From contig NZ_FCOX02000012.1 of assembly GCF_900044055.2 (NCBI RefSeq), forward strand, positions 1-64,000: 64,000 bases of DNA, given 5' to 3'. The notes below the pieces were generated by a model. It was not told where the DNA came from and did no database searches. It was given only the letters and a program-made list of their open reading frames with translations. This DNA is from Caballeronia calidae. GTDB lineage: Bacteria > Pseudomonadota > Gammaproteobacteria > Burkholderiales > Burkholderiaceae. Position numbers and translations under genes: made by a program. This document shows positions 25,493 to 34,606 of this stretch, one piece after another (position 1 is the stretch's first letter; each line of letters opens with the position of its first letter).

Positions 25493-25996
25493 ATGCGCAC
25501 GCTGACCGATCAGTTGTCGCAATACGCCGCTTATCATCGCGACAGGCGCAATATCGCCACGCATTTCGTCGGCATTCCGCTCATCGTGCTCGCGATTGCC
25601 GCGTTGTTGAGCCGTCCCGCATGGCCCATGTTATCGGGCGCGTTTCTGCTCACGCCGGCATGGGTGCTCTTCGCGCTCGCCACGCTCTACTACTTATGGC
25701 TCGATGTGCCGCTCGGGATCGGCATGGGCATCGTGTCCGCGTCGAGCGCGGCGTTCGGGCAATGGGCCGCATTGCAAGCCACGCCGATATGGCTCGCAAT
25801 CGGCATCGGCATGTTCGTGGTCGGCTGGGTGTTTCAGTTCGTCGGGCACGTGCGCTACGAGCATCGCAAGCCGGCCTTCATCGACGACATCATCGGCCTT
25901 CTGATCGGCCCGCTCTTCATACTCGTCGAGCTGATGTTCGGGCTCGGCCTCATGCGCGATCTGCGCGACGCAATCGAGACGCGCGCGGCAAGATAA
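25493..25996 (+). CDS. Mpo1-like (DUF962) membrane protein
   Basis: 167 aa with four to five hydrophobic segments. Conserved His positions of the family are visible: YHRDRRNIATHFVGIP near the start and FVGHVRYEHRKPAF near residue 120. Yeast Mpo1 of this family is an iron-dependent dioxygenase that shortens 2-hydroxy fatty acids by alpha-oxidation; the bacterial role is inferred only. It is an inner-membrane protein. Its stop codon directly abuts the stop of the convergent rarD gene, with no bases between. Confidence 0.8.
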   Translation: MRTLTDQLSQYAAYHRDRRNIATHFVGIPLIVLAIAALLSRPAWPMLSGAFLLTPAWVLFALATLYYLWLDVPLGIGMGIVSASSAAFGQWAALQATPIWLAIGIGMFVVGWVFQFVGHVRYEHRKPAFIDDIIGLLIGPLFILVELMFGLGLMRDLRDAIETRAAR

Positions 25997-26974
25997 TCAG
26001 TCGATGCGCTCGACTTCCTCCGCGACGGTTTCATGTTCGACGCTCGCGTGATGCTCGCTCATCGGCAATACCTGCTTCTGCGTGCGCTCGCGCATCACAA
26101 GACGCGCGCTATGCACGCCCGTCAGCACCACGGCGATCCAGATGGGCACATAGGTGCCGAGCTGCCGCGCCGAAAACGGCTCGCCAAGCAACAGCACGGC
26201 GACGCCGACCAGCAGCACCGGCTCCACATATCCGAGGATGCCGAAGAGCGCGAGCGGCAAATGACGGCTCGCACGCAGATACGATGCAAGGGCGATGGTG
26301 CTCAAGGCGCCGAGTCCGGGCAGAAGCAGCATCCACAGATGCGGCTCGCCCGCTACATCCGCGAACGAGCCGCGCACGAACAGCATGACGGCCGCGACGG
26401 GCGCCATCAACATGATTTCCACCGCGAACGACACCAGCGGATCAGCATTGAGCCTGCGACGCAGCACGAAATACGGGGGATAACCGAGCATGACGACGAG
26501 CGTTGGCCACGCGAACGCATGCGTGACGATCAGCTCATGCGCGACACCCACGGCCGCCGCGGCGACGCCCGCCCACTGAAAGCCGTCGAGCCGCTCGCCG
26601 TAGTGGAAGCGGCCGAGCAGCACCATCGCGAGAGGCAGAAGGAAATAGCCGAGCGATACTTCGAGCGCGCGACCGTGCAGCGGCGCCCACAAAAAGATCC
26701 ACAACTGCACGCCGAGCAGCGCGGCCACGACCGCGAACGCCAGCAGCAAAGGCGGCGTTTTGGCGAGCTTCCAGACGAGCGCGCATAATTGCGGCCAGCG
26801 CTTTCGAACCGCGACGAGCGCGAGCGCGCCGGGCAGCGTCCACACGATGCGCCACGCGAAGATGTCGAGCCCATCGAGCGGCGCCAGCCATTTCGTGTAG
26901 CCCGACATGAGCGCGAAAAGCGTGGAAGCGGCGACGGAAAGCGCGATGCCGCGCGCGAGGTCATGCTGATTCAT
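25997..26974 (-). CDS. rarD: RarD-type EamA permease
   Basis: 325 aa with about ten hydrophobic helices in two EamA repeats. The opening ARGIALSVAASTLFALMSGYTKWLAPLDGLDIFAWRI and the QLWIFLWAPLHGRALEVSLGYF segment are typical of RarD (chloramphenicol-sensitive protein), an inner-membrane drug/metabolite superfamily transporter with unclear substrate. The C-terminal 25 residues are acidic and rich in His and Glu, beyond the usual core. Monocistronic by context. Confidence 0.85.
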   Translation of the reverse strand: MNQHDLARGIALSVAASTLFALMSGYTKWLAPLDGLDIFAWRIVWTLPGALALVAVRKRWPQLCALVWKLAKTPPLLLAFAVVAALLGVQLWIFLWAPLHGRALEVSLGYFLLPLAMVLLGRFHYGERLDGFQWAGVAAAAVGVAHELIVTHAFAWPTLVVMLGYPPYFVLRRRLNADPLVSFAVEIMLMAPVAAVMLFVRGSFADVAGEPHLWMLLLPGLGALSTIALASYLRASRHLPLALFGILGYVEPVLLVGVAVLLLGEPFSARQLGTYVPIWIAVVLTGVHSARLVMRERTQKQVLPMSEHHASVEHETVAEEVERID

Positions 26975-27345
26975 CGGAAGAAGCGTGCGCCTGAGGTGAA
27001 TGCAAGCCGAATGAAACGGAAAGAGCGCATTCTAATCGCCGCGCGCACGCCTTCTTCAAAACCCGCTTCAAACGAAATATCCCGGCGTGCCCGCTTCTTG
27101 CTTCCTGGATGCTTCGCATTTCCGCGTGAACTTCGCCGCGTGAACGCCGTCTCACGCGACTGTCTTTAGCCGGTCATGATGATCGGCGACCCTTGTCGGT
27201 CCGGCGCGATGCCGGTCCGGTCCCGAAGTCCGAGCGGCACTGCACGAACATCCGCCGCTCACGTCATTGCATCCGCAGCAACACGCGCCGTGCCTTCGTT
27301 TCCGAGGATGGCACGCGAAGAAAACGCCGCATCGATGGAGACGTC
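26975..27345. other. Divergent intergenic region
   Basis: About 370 bp between rarD and the egtD-like gene. No ORF with family features. A longer frame entering the egtD-like gene from 27193 has no ribosome site and Arg-rich composition, so I treat that part as leader. Confidence 0.5.
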
Positions 27346-28314
27346 ATGACTCAACCCGCCTTGTCGCCCCGTTTCGCCAACGCCTTCGCAGAGGCCGTCT
27401 ACGTAGGACTCAGCAAGCGTCCTCAAAAAGAACTGCCCTCGATGTATCTGTATGACGAAGTCGGCTCCGCCCTCTTCGAAGTGATCACCGCGCTGCCCGA
27501 ATACGGCGTGACGCGCGCCGAAGAGCGCGTGCTGAAGGACCATGCCGCCGATATCGTCGCGGCCATGCCGGGCGATATCCAGGTCGCCGAACTGGGCAGC
27601 GGCAGCGGCCGCAAGACGCGCCGCATTCTGGAAGCGCTGTGTAAAAAGCAGCCCACCGCCTACCATCCGATTGAAATTTCTCGCACCGCCTTGCAGTTGT
27701 GCCGGCGCGAGCTGAGCGACATCGAACGCGTGTCGATCGTCGGGCACGAACGCGATTACCTCGCGGGGTTGTCGGAAGTGAGTGCGAAGCGCAAGGACGG
27801 CGAAAGGCTGCTCGTACTGTTCCTCGGCAGCACCATCGGCAATTTCGCGCGGCTCGCGGCGACGAAATTCCTGCGCTCGATCCGCGGCATGCTGCAACCC
27901 GGCGACGCGCTGCTGCTCGGCACCGATCTCATCAAGCCGCTGCCGGTCCTGATCGCGGCCTATGACGATCCGATCGGCGTCACGGCCGCGTTCAATCTGA
28001 ACATTCTGGCGCGCATCAATCGCGAACTGGGCGGCGATTTTCCGCTCGATGCCTTCGAGCATGTCGCGCGCTTCAATCCGGATGCGCGCAGCATCGAAAT
28101 GCATTTGCGTGCGAAGCGCGCGCTTTCCGTACGCGTGCGCGACGCGGGCCTGCGCGCGGAGTTCCGCGAGGGCGAGACGATCTGGACGGAAAGCAGCCAC
28201 AAATATGCGGCCGATGAAGTCGCGCCGATCGCCGCCGATGCGGGCTTCGAGTGCACGCATCAGTGGCGCGACGAGGAATGGCAGTTCGCGGAAAGCCTGC
28301 TGGTCGCGCGCTAG
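27346..28314 (+). CDS. egtD: EgtD-like histidine N-methyltransferase
   Basis: 322 aa from the ATG at 27346, with GGAG upstream. It shows the SAM-binding AELGSGSGRKTRRIL, YDEVGSALFEVITALPEYGVTRAE at the start, and FLGSTIGNF in the middle, all typical of the EgtD/DUF2260 family. EgtD trimethylates histidine to hercynine, the first step to ergothioneine. No egtB-type sulfoxide synthase gene lies beside it, so the pathway partner must be elsewhere or this paralogue acts on another substrate. It is convergent with the acylphosphatase gene 12 bp away. Confidence 0.85.
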   Translation: MTQPALSPRFANAFAEAVYVGLSKRPQKELPSMYLYDEVGSALFEVITALPEYGVTRAEERVLKDHAADIVAAMPGDIQVAELGSGSGRKTRRILEALCKKQPTAYHPIEISRTALQLCRRELSDIERVSIVGHERDYLAGLSEVSAKRKDGERLLVLFLGSTIGNFARLAATKFLRSIRGMLQPGDALLLGTDLIKPLPVLIAAYDDPIGVTAAFNLNILARINRELGGDFPLDAFEHVARFNPDARSIEMHLRAKRALSVRVRDAGLRAEFREGETIWTESSHKYAADEVAPIAADAGFECTHQWRDEEWQFAESLLVAR

Positions 28315-28326
28315 CCGCGTATTGCG

Positions 28327-28623
28327 TCAGTGCTGCTCGAAGCGCTCGTAACGCTTTTCGATGTGGCGCTCTTCGCTGTGAAACTCGGTGACGCGGGCAA
28401 GCGGCGGCCCGCGTCGCAGCCATTCGAGCATCAGATCGACCTGATTGGCCGCGCCCTGGACGATGGCTTCGACGGAGCCGTCGTCGAGATTGGCGACCCA
28501 GCCGCGCACGCCGAGCGCATGCGCCTTGCGCACCGTGTGATGGCGGAAGCCGACGCCCTGCACGACGCCGCGCACCCGCACGTAATAGGTTTCGATTCGC
28601 GTATCCAGATCCGGGCCTGGCAT
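28327..28623 (-). CDS. acyP: Acylphosphatase
   Basis: 98 aa. The family signatures VRGVVQGVGFRHHT (with the phosphate-binding Arg) and GWVANLDDGSVEAIVQG (with the catalytic Asn) are both complete. It hydrolyses carboxyl-phosphate bonds such as acetyl phosphate or carbamoyl phosphate. It is a small cytosolic enzyme. It lies 49 bp downstream of the REC-kinase operon on the same strand and could be its last gene by read-through. Confidence 0.93.
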   Translation of the reverse strand: MPGPDLDTRIETYYVRVRGVVQGVGFRHHTVRKAHALGVRGWVANLDDGSVEAIVQGAANQVDLMLEWLRRGPPLARVTEFHSEERHIEKRYERFEQH

Positions 28624-28672
28624 CGTGCTTTCTCCTTTCCGATATTCATAGGCCGCATTGTAGACACGCGCG

Positions 28673-29812
28673 TCAACTCAGGCGAAACGGCTGAGCCAGG
28701 TCCGCGCGCTCGCCCGAACGCGGCTGCGGCGTGCGCGGCAGCCTCACTTCGAACACCGTGCCCGCTTCGGCCGTCGAGCGCACCCGGACATCGCCGCCGT
28801 GCATCTGCGCGATCTCGCGCGTAATGTAGAGCCCGAGCCCCAGTCCGCTCGATTCATGCTGGCGTTGTCCCGAACGATACGGCGCGAAGATCGTCGGCAG
28901 GACTTCGGCGGGAATCTCGCCTGCGTTCTGCACGGCGATGTTCACGTCGTCGGCGCTGCCTTCGAGCCGCACCTGGATCGCCGAGCCTTCGAGGCCGTGC
29001 TGCAGCGCGTTGCCGATGAGATTCGAAAACACTTGCGAGAGCAGATCGCCGTCGCCCTGCAGCAGCGTGTCGCCCTGGCGCAGCACGAAGATGCGTCCCT
29101 TGCCGACGCGCGCCTCGTATTCATCGACGATATTTTTCGCGAGCGTCATCAATTCGACCGAGCGCGGCTGCAACGTGACGCGCCCGCCGCGCAGGCGCGC
29201 GAGGTTCAGCAGCTGATCGACCATGCGCACCATGCGCATGCCGCTCGACTTGATGCGCGTGCCGATGTTCGCGACGTTCTCGTCCGGCACGAAGCGCGCG
29301 AGATATTCCGCCGACGCGATCACCGCGCTCAAAGGCGTGCGCAGATCGTGACCGAGCACGGCCATCAGCATTTCGTTCGCATCGAGCAGTTGCTGCACGG
29401 TCGCGAGCTGCGTCGCGAGTTGCTGCTTTTGCCGCTCCATCTGGATGAACACATCGACTTTCGAATTGAGGATGCGCGCATCGAACGGCTTGTAGAGAAA
29501 ATCCACCGCGCCCGCTTCATAACCGCGGAACGTGCGGCTCGTGTCCTGCGCCGTCGCCGTGAGAAAGATGATCGGCACGTGCGCCGTGCGCGGGCTGCCG
29601 CGCATCAGCTCGGCGAGCTCGAAGCCGTCCATGCCGGGCATGTTGACATCGAGGATCGCGAGCGCGACTTCGTGCTTGAGCAGAAGCTCGAGCGCGGCCG
29701 GCCCCGATTCCGCCTTCAGCACCGACAGATCCGGCCGCCCGAGCGATGCTTCGAGCGCGGTGATGTTGTTGCGGATGTCATCGACGATCAGCACGTGGAT
29801 GGGTTGCGTCAT
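28673..29812 (-). CDS. Response-regulator / histidine-kinase hybrid (REC-HisKA-HATPase)
   Basis: 379 aa. The N-terminal receiver has its phosphoacceptor in [13 protein letters not shown] and Lys in FLYKPFDA. It is joined by a helix to a kinase with His in [13 protein letters not shown] box [10 protein letters not shown] and [13 protein letters not shown]. There is no membrane segment. Input through the receiver means another kinase, most simply the large hybrid kinase encoded upstream in this operon, may control this one. It is the last signalling gene after cheB, with a 22-bp gap. Confidence 0.9.
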   Translation of the reverse strand: MTQPIHVLIVDDIRNNITALEASLGRPDLSVLKAESGPAALELLLKHEVALAILDVNMPGMDGFELAELMRGSPRTAHVPIIFLTATAQDTSRTFRGYEAGAVDFLYKPFDARILNSKVDVFIQMERQKQQLATQLATVQQLLDANEMLMAVLGHDLRTPLSAVIASAEYLARFVPDENVANIGTRIKSSGMRMVRMVDQLLNLARLRGGRVTLQPRSVELMTLAKNIVDEYEARVGKGRIFVLRQGDTLLQGDGDLLSQVFSNLIGNALQHGLEGSAIQVRLEGSADDVNIAVQNAGEIPAEVLPTIFAPYRSGQRQHESSGLGLGLYITREIAQMHGGDVRVRSTAEAGTVFEVRLPRTPQPRSGERADLAQPFRLS

Positions 29813-29834
29813 CTGGTGACTCCTTGCCTTCTTT

Positions 29835-30431
29835 TCATGGCTGGCGGGCGATGCATTGCGAGAGCCGCATCGCCATTTCGTCCAGCGTCAGTACTTCATG
29901 GACCGCGTCTTCCGCGATGGCCGCGAGCGGCATCGCGGGCGCCGTGGCCGTTTCGGGGTCCTGCGCCCAGCACGTGCCGCCGGCGTCGCAGATCACGCGT
30001 GCGCCGCGCGCGCCGTCGTCATTGGCGCCCGAGAGCACGATGCCGAGCAGCCGCTCGCCATACGCATGCGCCGCCGATTCGAACAGCACATCCACCGATG
30101 GCCGCGAGAAGCGCACGGGCGGATCGATCGACAGCGCGATCGACGGCGCCGCGCCGCCTTCCGCCTCCACGAGCATGTGATAGCCCGGCGGCGCGAAGTA
30201 CACGGTGCCGGGCACGATCATGTCCTTGTCGAACGGCTCTTCGATGGCCAGCTCGCAGCGCGACGAGAACAGGTCCGGCAGCAGGCTGGGCTGCCCCTGC
30301 CGCACATGCACGACGACGAGCACGGGCGGCGCGAATGTCTTCGGCAGCACGGGCAGCAAATGGTTGAGCGCCTCGACGCCGCCCGCCGATGCGCCGATCA
30401 CCACTGCCTCGATCCGATTCGCGTCGAACAT
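29835..30431 (-). CDS. cheB: Single-domain CheB-type methylesterase
   Basis: 198 aa from the ATG at 30431. It consists only of the catalytic domain: the GASAGG serine near the start, His in [10 protein letters not shown], and Asp in [11 protein letters not shown]. Classic CheB has an N-terminal receiver, absent here, so activity would not be controlled by direct phosphorylation. With CheR encoded two bases upstream, it forms a CheR/CheB pair as in chemosensory-like or CheR-CheB-PAS kinase systems. No methyl-accepting receptor gene is nearby. Confidence 0.88.
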   Translation of the reverse strand: MFDANRIEAVVIGASAGGVEALNHLLPVLPKTFAPPVLVVVHVRQGQPSLLPDLFSSRCELAIEEPFDKDMIVPGTVYFAPPGYHMLVEAEGGAAPSIALSIDPPVRFSRPSVDVLFESAAHAYGERLLGIVLSGANDDGARGARVICDAGGTCWAQDPETATAPAMPLAAIAEDAVHEVLTLDEMAMRLSQCIARQP

Positions 30432-30433
30432 CG

Positions 30434-31270
30434 TCACACCTTCTGGTAGAGCCGTTCGCGCGGATTGAAGTCCGCGAAGCGGTCGGCGTGTTTCGAAAAG
30501 CGCAGGCTTTCCTTGCTGCCGAGACCGAGAAAGCCGCGCCGCACGAGCGAATCGCTGAAGAGCCCGAGCGCGCGATCCTGCAGCGCGCGATCGAAATAGA
30601 TCAGCACATTGCGGCACGACACGAGATGCGCTTCGAGAAACACGCTGTCGGTCGCGAGACTGTGATCCGCGAACACCACACGCGACTTGAGCGCCTGCGA
30701 GAACTTCGCCGCGCCGTAGGCCGCGTGATAGTAATCGGAGAGCGAGCGCTTGCCGCCCGCGGCCAGATAGTTCTGGCTGAAGCCCGCCATGCGCTCCAGC
30801 GGATAGATGCCGTTCTCCGCGTGACGCAGCGCTTCGGCGTTGATGTCGGTCGCGTAGAACACGGTGCGCTCGGCGATCTTCTCTTCCGCGAACAGCACCG
30901 CGAGCGACCACAGTTCCTCGCCGCTGCTGCATCCGGCGATCCACACCTTGATCGACGGATAAGTCTGCAGAATCGGCACGACCTGCTCGCGAATCGCGCG
31001 GAAATATTGCGGGTCGCGGAACATCTCGCTCACCTGCACCGTGAGGTACTGGAAGAGCCGCGCGAAGAGCGCCGGGTCGCGCAGAATGCGCTCCTGCAGA
31101 TGCGAAAGCGTCGGCAAGCCGAAATCCTGCACCGCCTGCGAGAGCCGCCTTCTCAGCGAACTCGCGGAGTAATGCCGGAAGTCGTGCTGATATCGCAAGT
31201 AGATCGCTTCCAGAATCAGCTTCAGTTCGATGTCGAACGTCGCGTCTTCGTCGTGCCTGCTTTCGTTCAT
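30434..31270 (-). CDS. cheR: CheR-type methyltransferase
   Basis: 278 aa from the ATG at 31270; a longer frame begins at 31315 inside the kinase. An N-terminal helical domain (YQHDFRHYSASSLRRRL) and the SAM-binding KVWIAGCSSGEELWSLA, plus CRNVLIYFD, are typical of glutamate O-methyltransferase CheR. It would methylate chemoreceptor-like glutamates. It sits 17 bp after the large hybrid kinase and 2 bp before cheB, so all belong to one operon. Confidence 0.9.
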   Translation of the reverse strand: MNESRHDEDATFDIELKLILEAIYLRYQHDFRHYSASSLRRRLSQAVQDFGLPTLSHLQERILRDPALFARLFQYLTVQVSEMFRDPQYFRAIREQVVPILQTYPSIKVWIAGCSSGEELWSLAVLFAEEKIAERTVFYATDINAEALRHAENGIYPLERMAGFSQNYLAAGGKRSLSDYYHAAYGAAKFSQALKSRVVFADHSLATDSVFLEAHLVSCRNVLIYFDRALQDRALGLFSDSLVRRGFLGLGSKESLRFSKHADRFADFNPRERLYQKV

Positions 31271-31287
31271 CTGAGAGATCGGTCCGG

Positions 31288-34200
31288 TCAACGCTGGCGC
31301 AGCCACACGCGGCACAGCGAGACGAGCTTATCCACGTCGATGGGTTTGGATATGTAATCGTCCGCACCCGCCTCGAGACATTTCTGGCGGTCGCTCGGCA
31401 TCGCCTTCGCCGTCAGCGCGATGATCGGCAGGCGTGCGTGCTCCGCCTGCTTGCGGATCTCGGTCATCGCGGTGAGGCCGTCCATCTCGGGCATCATGAT
31501 GTCCATCAGCACGAGGTCGATGTCGCCGCGGCGCGCCAGCGCGTCGAGCGCCTCGCGGCCGTTGCGCGCAATTTCGAGCGTCGCGCCGAGCGGCTCGATC
31601 ACGTGCGACAGCGCGAAGATGTTGCGCACGTCGTCCTCCGCGAGCAGGATCGTGCGGCCCTCGAAGACGTCGTCGCGCTGACGCGCCGCGCGCAGCATGC
31701 GCTGCTGCTCGGGCGGCAAGGCGCTCTCGACGCTGTGCAGGAACAGCGTCACTTCGTCGAGCAGACGCTCCGGCGACTTCGCTCCCTTGATGATGATCGA
31801 TTTCGAGTAACGGCGCAGGCGTTGCTCCTCTTCCTGCGACAACAATCGTCCCGTATAGACGATCACCGGCGGCGACGCGTGCCCCGCGCTCGTCGACACG
31901 CGTTCGAGCAGTTCATAGCCCGAGCCGTCGGGCAGCGCGAGATCCATCACGACGCAGTCGAACGGCGCGCGCTGCATTTCCTCGATGGCTTCCGCGATCG
32001 ATCCCGCCTCCACGATGCCGACCGTTTCGCTCGCGAGCAGCGCGTGGATGCTCTGGCGCAGCGCCGGATCGTCCTCGACGACGAGCACGCGGCGCATGCC
32101 CTGCGCCGAGCGTGCTTCGAGCTTGCGGATCGCGTGAGCCAGTTCCTCGCGCGCGCTCGGCTTCAGCGTATAGCCGATCGCGCCGAGATGCAGCGCGACA
32201 TCGGCGTGATCGGTCGCGGAGACGATGTGAATCGGAATATGGCGCGTGAGCGGATCGTGCTTGAGCCATTCGAGCACCGTGAGACCCGACTGGTCCGGCA
32301 AGCCGATGTCGAGCAGGATGCCGTTCGGCTGCAGCGAGCGCGCGAGCTCGACGCCTTGCGTGGCGGTGGCCGCATGCACGCAGTCGAAGTCCAGCTCGTG
32401 CGCGAGATCGTAGAGGATGTGCGCGAACGGCTGATCGTCCTCGATGACGAGAATCACGCGATCGGGACGCTTGCGGTCGGCGCGGTCATCGGCGATGCCC
32501 ATCGGCTCGGGCATCGCGACGGGCGGCTGAACGGGCGCAGGCCGTGCCGGCGCGGGCGCGGGAGCGGGAGCGGGCGCCCGCGCGGCGGACGGCCCCGGCT
32601 CGCTCATATGGCCGATCGTATCGAGCTTCGCGGTGACGGTGCCTTCGCGCGCGGCGATGGGCAGCGTCACGGAAAACACGCTGCCCTGCCCCGGCTCGCT
32701 CGACACGGACACCGAGCCGCCGAGCAGTCGCGAGAACTCGCGCGAGATCGACAGGCCGAGACCGCTGCCGCCGTACTTGCGGCTCGTGGTGCCGTCGGCC
32801 TGCTGGAACGCCTGGAAGATCATGTCCTGCTTCTCGCGCGCGATGCCGATGCCCGTGTCGCGCACATCGAAACGCAGCGCCGAGTCGCTCGCCCGCTCGA
32901 CCGCGACCGTCACGCGGCCGCGCTCGGTGAACTTGAACGCGTTCGACAGCAGATTGCGCAGCACCTGCAAAAGCCGCTGGCTGTCGGTGACGAAATACTG
33001 TGGCACGTCGTCGCCGTGCTCGGTGACGAATTCGAGGCCCTTGTTCCCCGCGACGGGCGCGAACGACTGCTTCAACGCCTGCAGAATCGTATCGACGGAG
33101 GTCGGCGCGAACTGCACATCCATCTGTCCCGCCTCGACCTTCGAGAGATCGAGAATGTCGTTGATGAGCGCGAGCAGGTCGCTGTTCGACGAATGGATCG
33201 TCGCGGCATAGCGCACCTGCTCGTCGGTCAGGTTGCCGTGCTTGTTGTCTTGCAAGAGCTTCGCGAGAATCAGCGAGCTGTTGAGCGGCGTGCGCAGTTC
33301 GTGCGACATGTTCGCGAGGAACTCCGACTTGTACTGGCTCGCGCGCTCCATTTCCAGCGCGTTGGCGGTGAGTTCCTGCTGCGCCTGCAGAAGCTCCGCC
33401 TTCTGCCGCTCAAGATGCTGCGTGTGCTCTTCGAGCTGAACATTGGTCTGTTCGAGTTCGGCCTGCTGCTGCTCCAGCCGCGCCTGCGAATCCTGCAACG
33501 CGCGGCCGCGCTCCTCCAGTTCCTCGTTCGACACGCGCAGCTCTTCCTGCTGCACCTGCAATTCCTCGCTCTGACGTTGCGTTTCTTCGAGCAATTCGAC
33601 GAGACGCGCGCGATAGCGCGCCGAGCGCAACGCCATGCCGATCGGCTCCGAGGCCATTTCGAGCAGCGCGCGGGCATCGTCGAAATGGCCTTCCTTGCCG
33701 ACGAAGCCGAGCTCGATCGCGCCCGCGACGTCGCCATCGGCATAGAGCGGGGCGATCACCACGCGCGATGCCGCCGCCGACCCGAGCGCGGAACCGGTTT
33801 TCAGATAGTGCGCGGAGGCATCGCGGAGCACGAGCACGCGCTCATCGGCGAGTGCCTGGCCGACGAGCCCCTCGCCGCGCGCGATCCGCTGCGGCGCGCT
33901 GTTCTCGTCCGGCAGCGCCCACGCCGCGACACGGATGAGCGTATCGCCTTCGAGCGCGTAGACGACGCCGACCTTCGCTTCCACATACGGAACGATCGAA
34001 CGCAGGATGCTCACGCCGATCGAAGCCGGAGACTGCTCGCCGCGCAGCTTGAGCCCGAGCTGCATGATGCCCTGCTGCAGCCAGGTCGTGCGTTGTACGG
34101 CGAGCCGCGATTTGATATACAGATGCGCCACCGCCGCGAGGACAAGCAGCACGACGATGCCCATCGCGCGGTTGACCTGCAGCACGTCGCGGCTCATGTT

Positions 34201-34434
34201 CGGATCGATGGGCGACAATCCGTAACCTGCGATCATCAGCACCGTCGATACCCCGGCGGTGACGAGCGGCACGGCGGGACGGTCGGCCCAGATGCAGAGC
34301 ACGACCGGCAGCAGGTAGAAGATCCAGATCGCGACACGCATCGGCGTGAGCACATCGACGGCGAACACGACGGCAAGCGTGATCGCAATGGCGAGCGTGA
34401 TCCAGGAGCTGAGGTTTCGACTGTCTTGGGGCAT
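31288..34434 (-). CDS. Large hybrid histidine kinase with three receiver domains
   Basis: 1048 aa. About four N-terminal membrane helices (to residue 110) precede a GAF-like domain (about 125-270), a long Gln/Glu coiled coil (about 275-365) and the kinase core (His in ANMSHELRTPLN, DTGIGI, GLGLSISREFS). An Ala-Pro linker follows, then receivers in order: one with ILLDIGLPDQSG, one with VVMDLALPDGSG but KGAK instead of the usual Lys-Pro, and a full one (LVLMDIMMPEMDG, SKPID). It is the first gene of the CheR/CheB operon. The design matches chemosensory-like kinases that feed several receivers. The input signal is unknown. Confidence 0.92.
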   Translation of the reverse strand: MPQDSRNLSSWITLAIAITLAVVFAVDVLTPMRVAIWIFYLLPVVLCIWADRPAVPLVTAGVSTVLMIAGYGLSPIDPNMSRDVLQVNRAMGIVVLLVLAAVAHLYIKSRLAVQRTTWLQQGIMQLGLKLRGEQSPASIGVSILRSIVPYVEAKVGVVYALEGDTLIRVAAWALPDENSAPQRIARGEGLVGQALADERVLVLRDASAHYLKTGSALGSAAASRVVIAPLYADGDVAGAIELGFVGKEGHFDDARALLEMASEPIGMALRSARYRARLVELLEETQRQSEELQVQQEELRVSNEELEERGRALQDSQARLEQQQAELEQTNVQLEEHTQHLERQKAELLQAQQELTANALEMERASQYKSEFLANMSHELRTPLNSSLILAKLLQDNKHGNLTDEQVRYAATIHSSNSDLLALINDILDLSKVEAGQMDVQFAPTSVDTILQALKQSFAPVAGNKGLEFVTEHGDDVPQYFVTDSQRLLQVLRNLLSNAFKFTERGRVTVAVERASDSALRFDVRDTGIGIAREKQDMIFQAFQQADGTTSRKYGGSGLGLSISREFSRLLGGSVSVSSEPGQGSVFSVTLPIAAREGTVTAKLDTIGHMSEPGPSAARAPAPAPAPAPARPAPVQPPVAMPEPMGIADDRADRKRPDRVILVIEDDQPFAHILYDLAHELDFDCVHAATATQGVELARSLQPNGILLDIGLPDQSGLTVLEWLKHDPLTRHIPIHIVSATDHADVALHLGAIGYTLKPSAREELAHAIRKLEARSAQGMRRVLVVEDDPALRQSIHALLASETVGIVEAGSIAEAIEEMQRAPFDCVVMDLALPDGSGYELLERVSTSAGHASPPVIVYTGRLLSQEEEQRLRRYSKSIIIKGAKSPERLLDEVTLFLHSVESALPPEQQRMLRAARQRDDVFEGRTILLAEDDVRNIFALSHVIEPLGATLEIARNGREALDALARRGDIDLVLMDIMMPEMDGLTAMTEIRKQAEHARLPIIALTAKAMPSDRQKCLEAGADDYISKPIDVDKLVSLCRVWLRQR

Positions 34435-34606
34435 CGTTCACCGGTTCTGTTCATGTTTTGCGCGGCCTCGGGCCGGCGGCAGGCGAGGACCATAGCATGA
34501 GCCGCGCAGCCTTGTCACATCGGGCTTTGCAGGCGGTCGGCGCATGCTTTTTTGCGCGGCAGTTGTTACGAAACACGGCCGCGCCAGCATTTTCAACGAG
34601 GTAAGA

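Noticed and set aside
31438..34500. 1020-aa plus-strand frame opposite the large hybrid kinase
   Set aside because: Composition is Arg/His-rich with no domain signatures; it is the mirror of a well-supported kinase gene in high-GC DNA.
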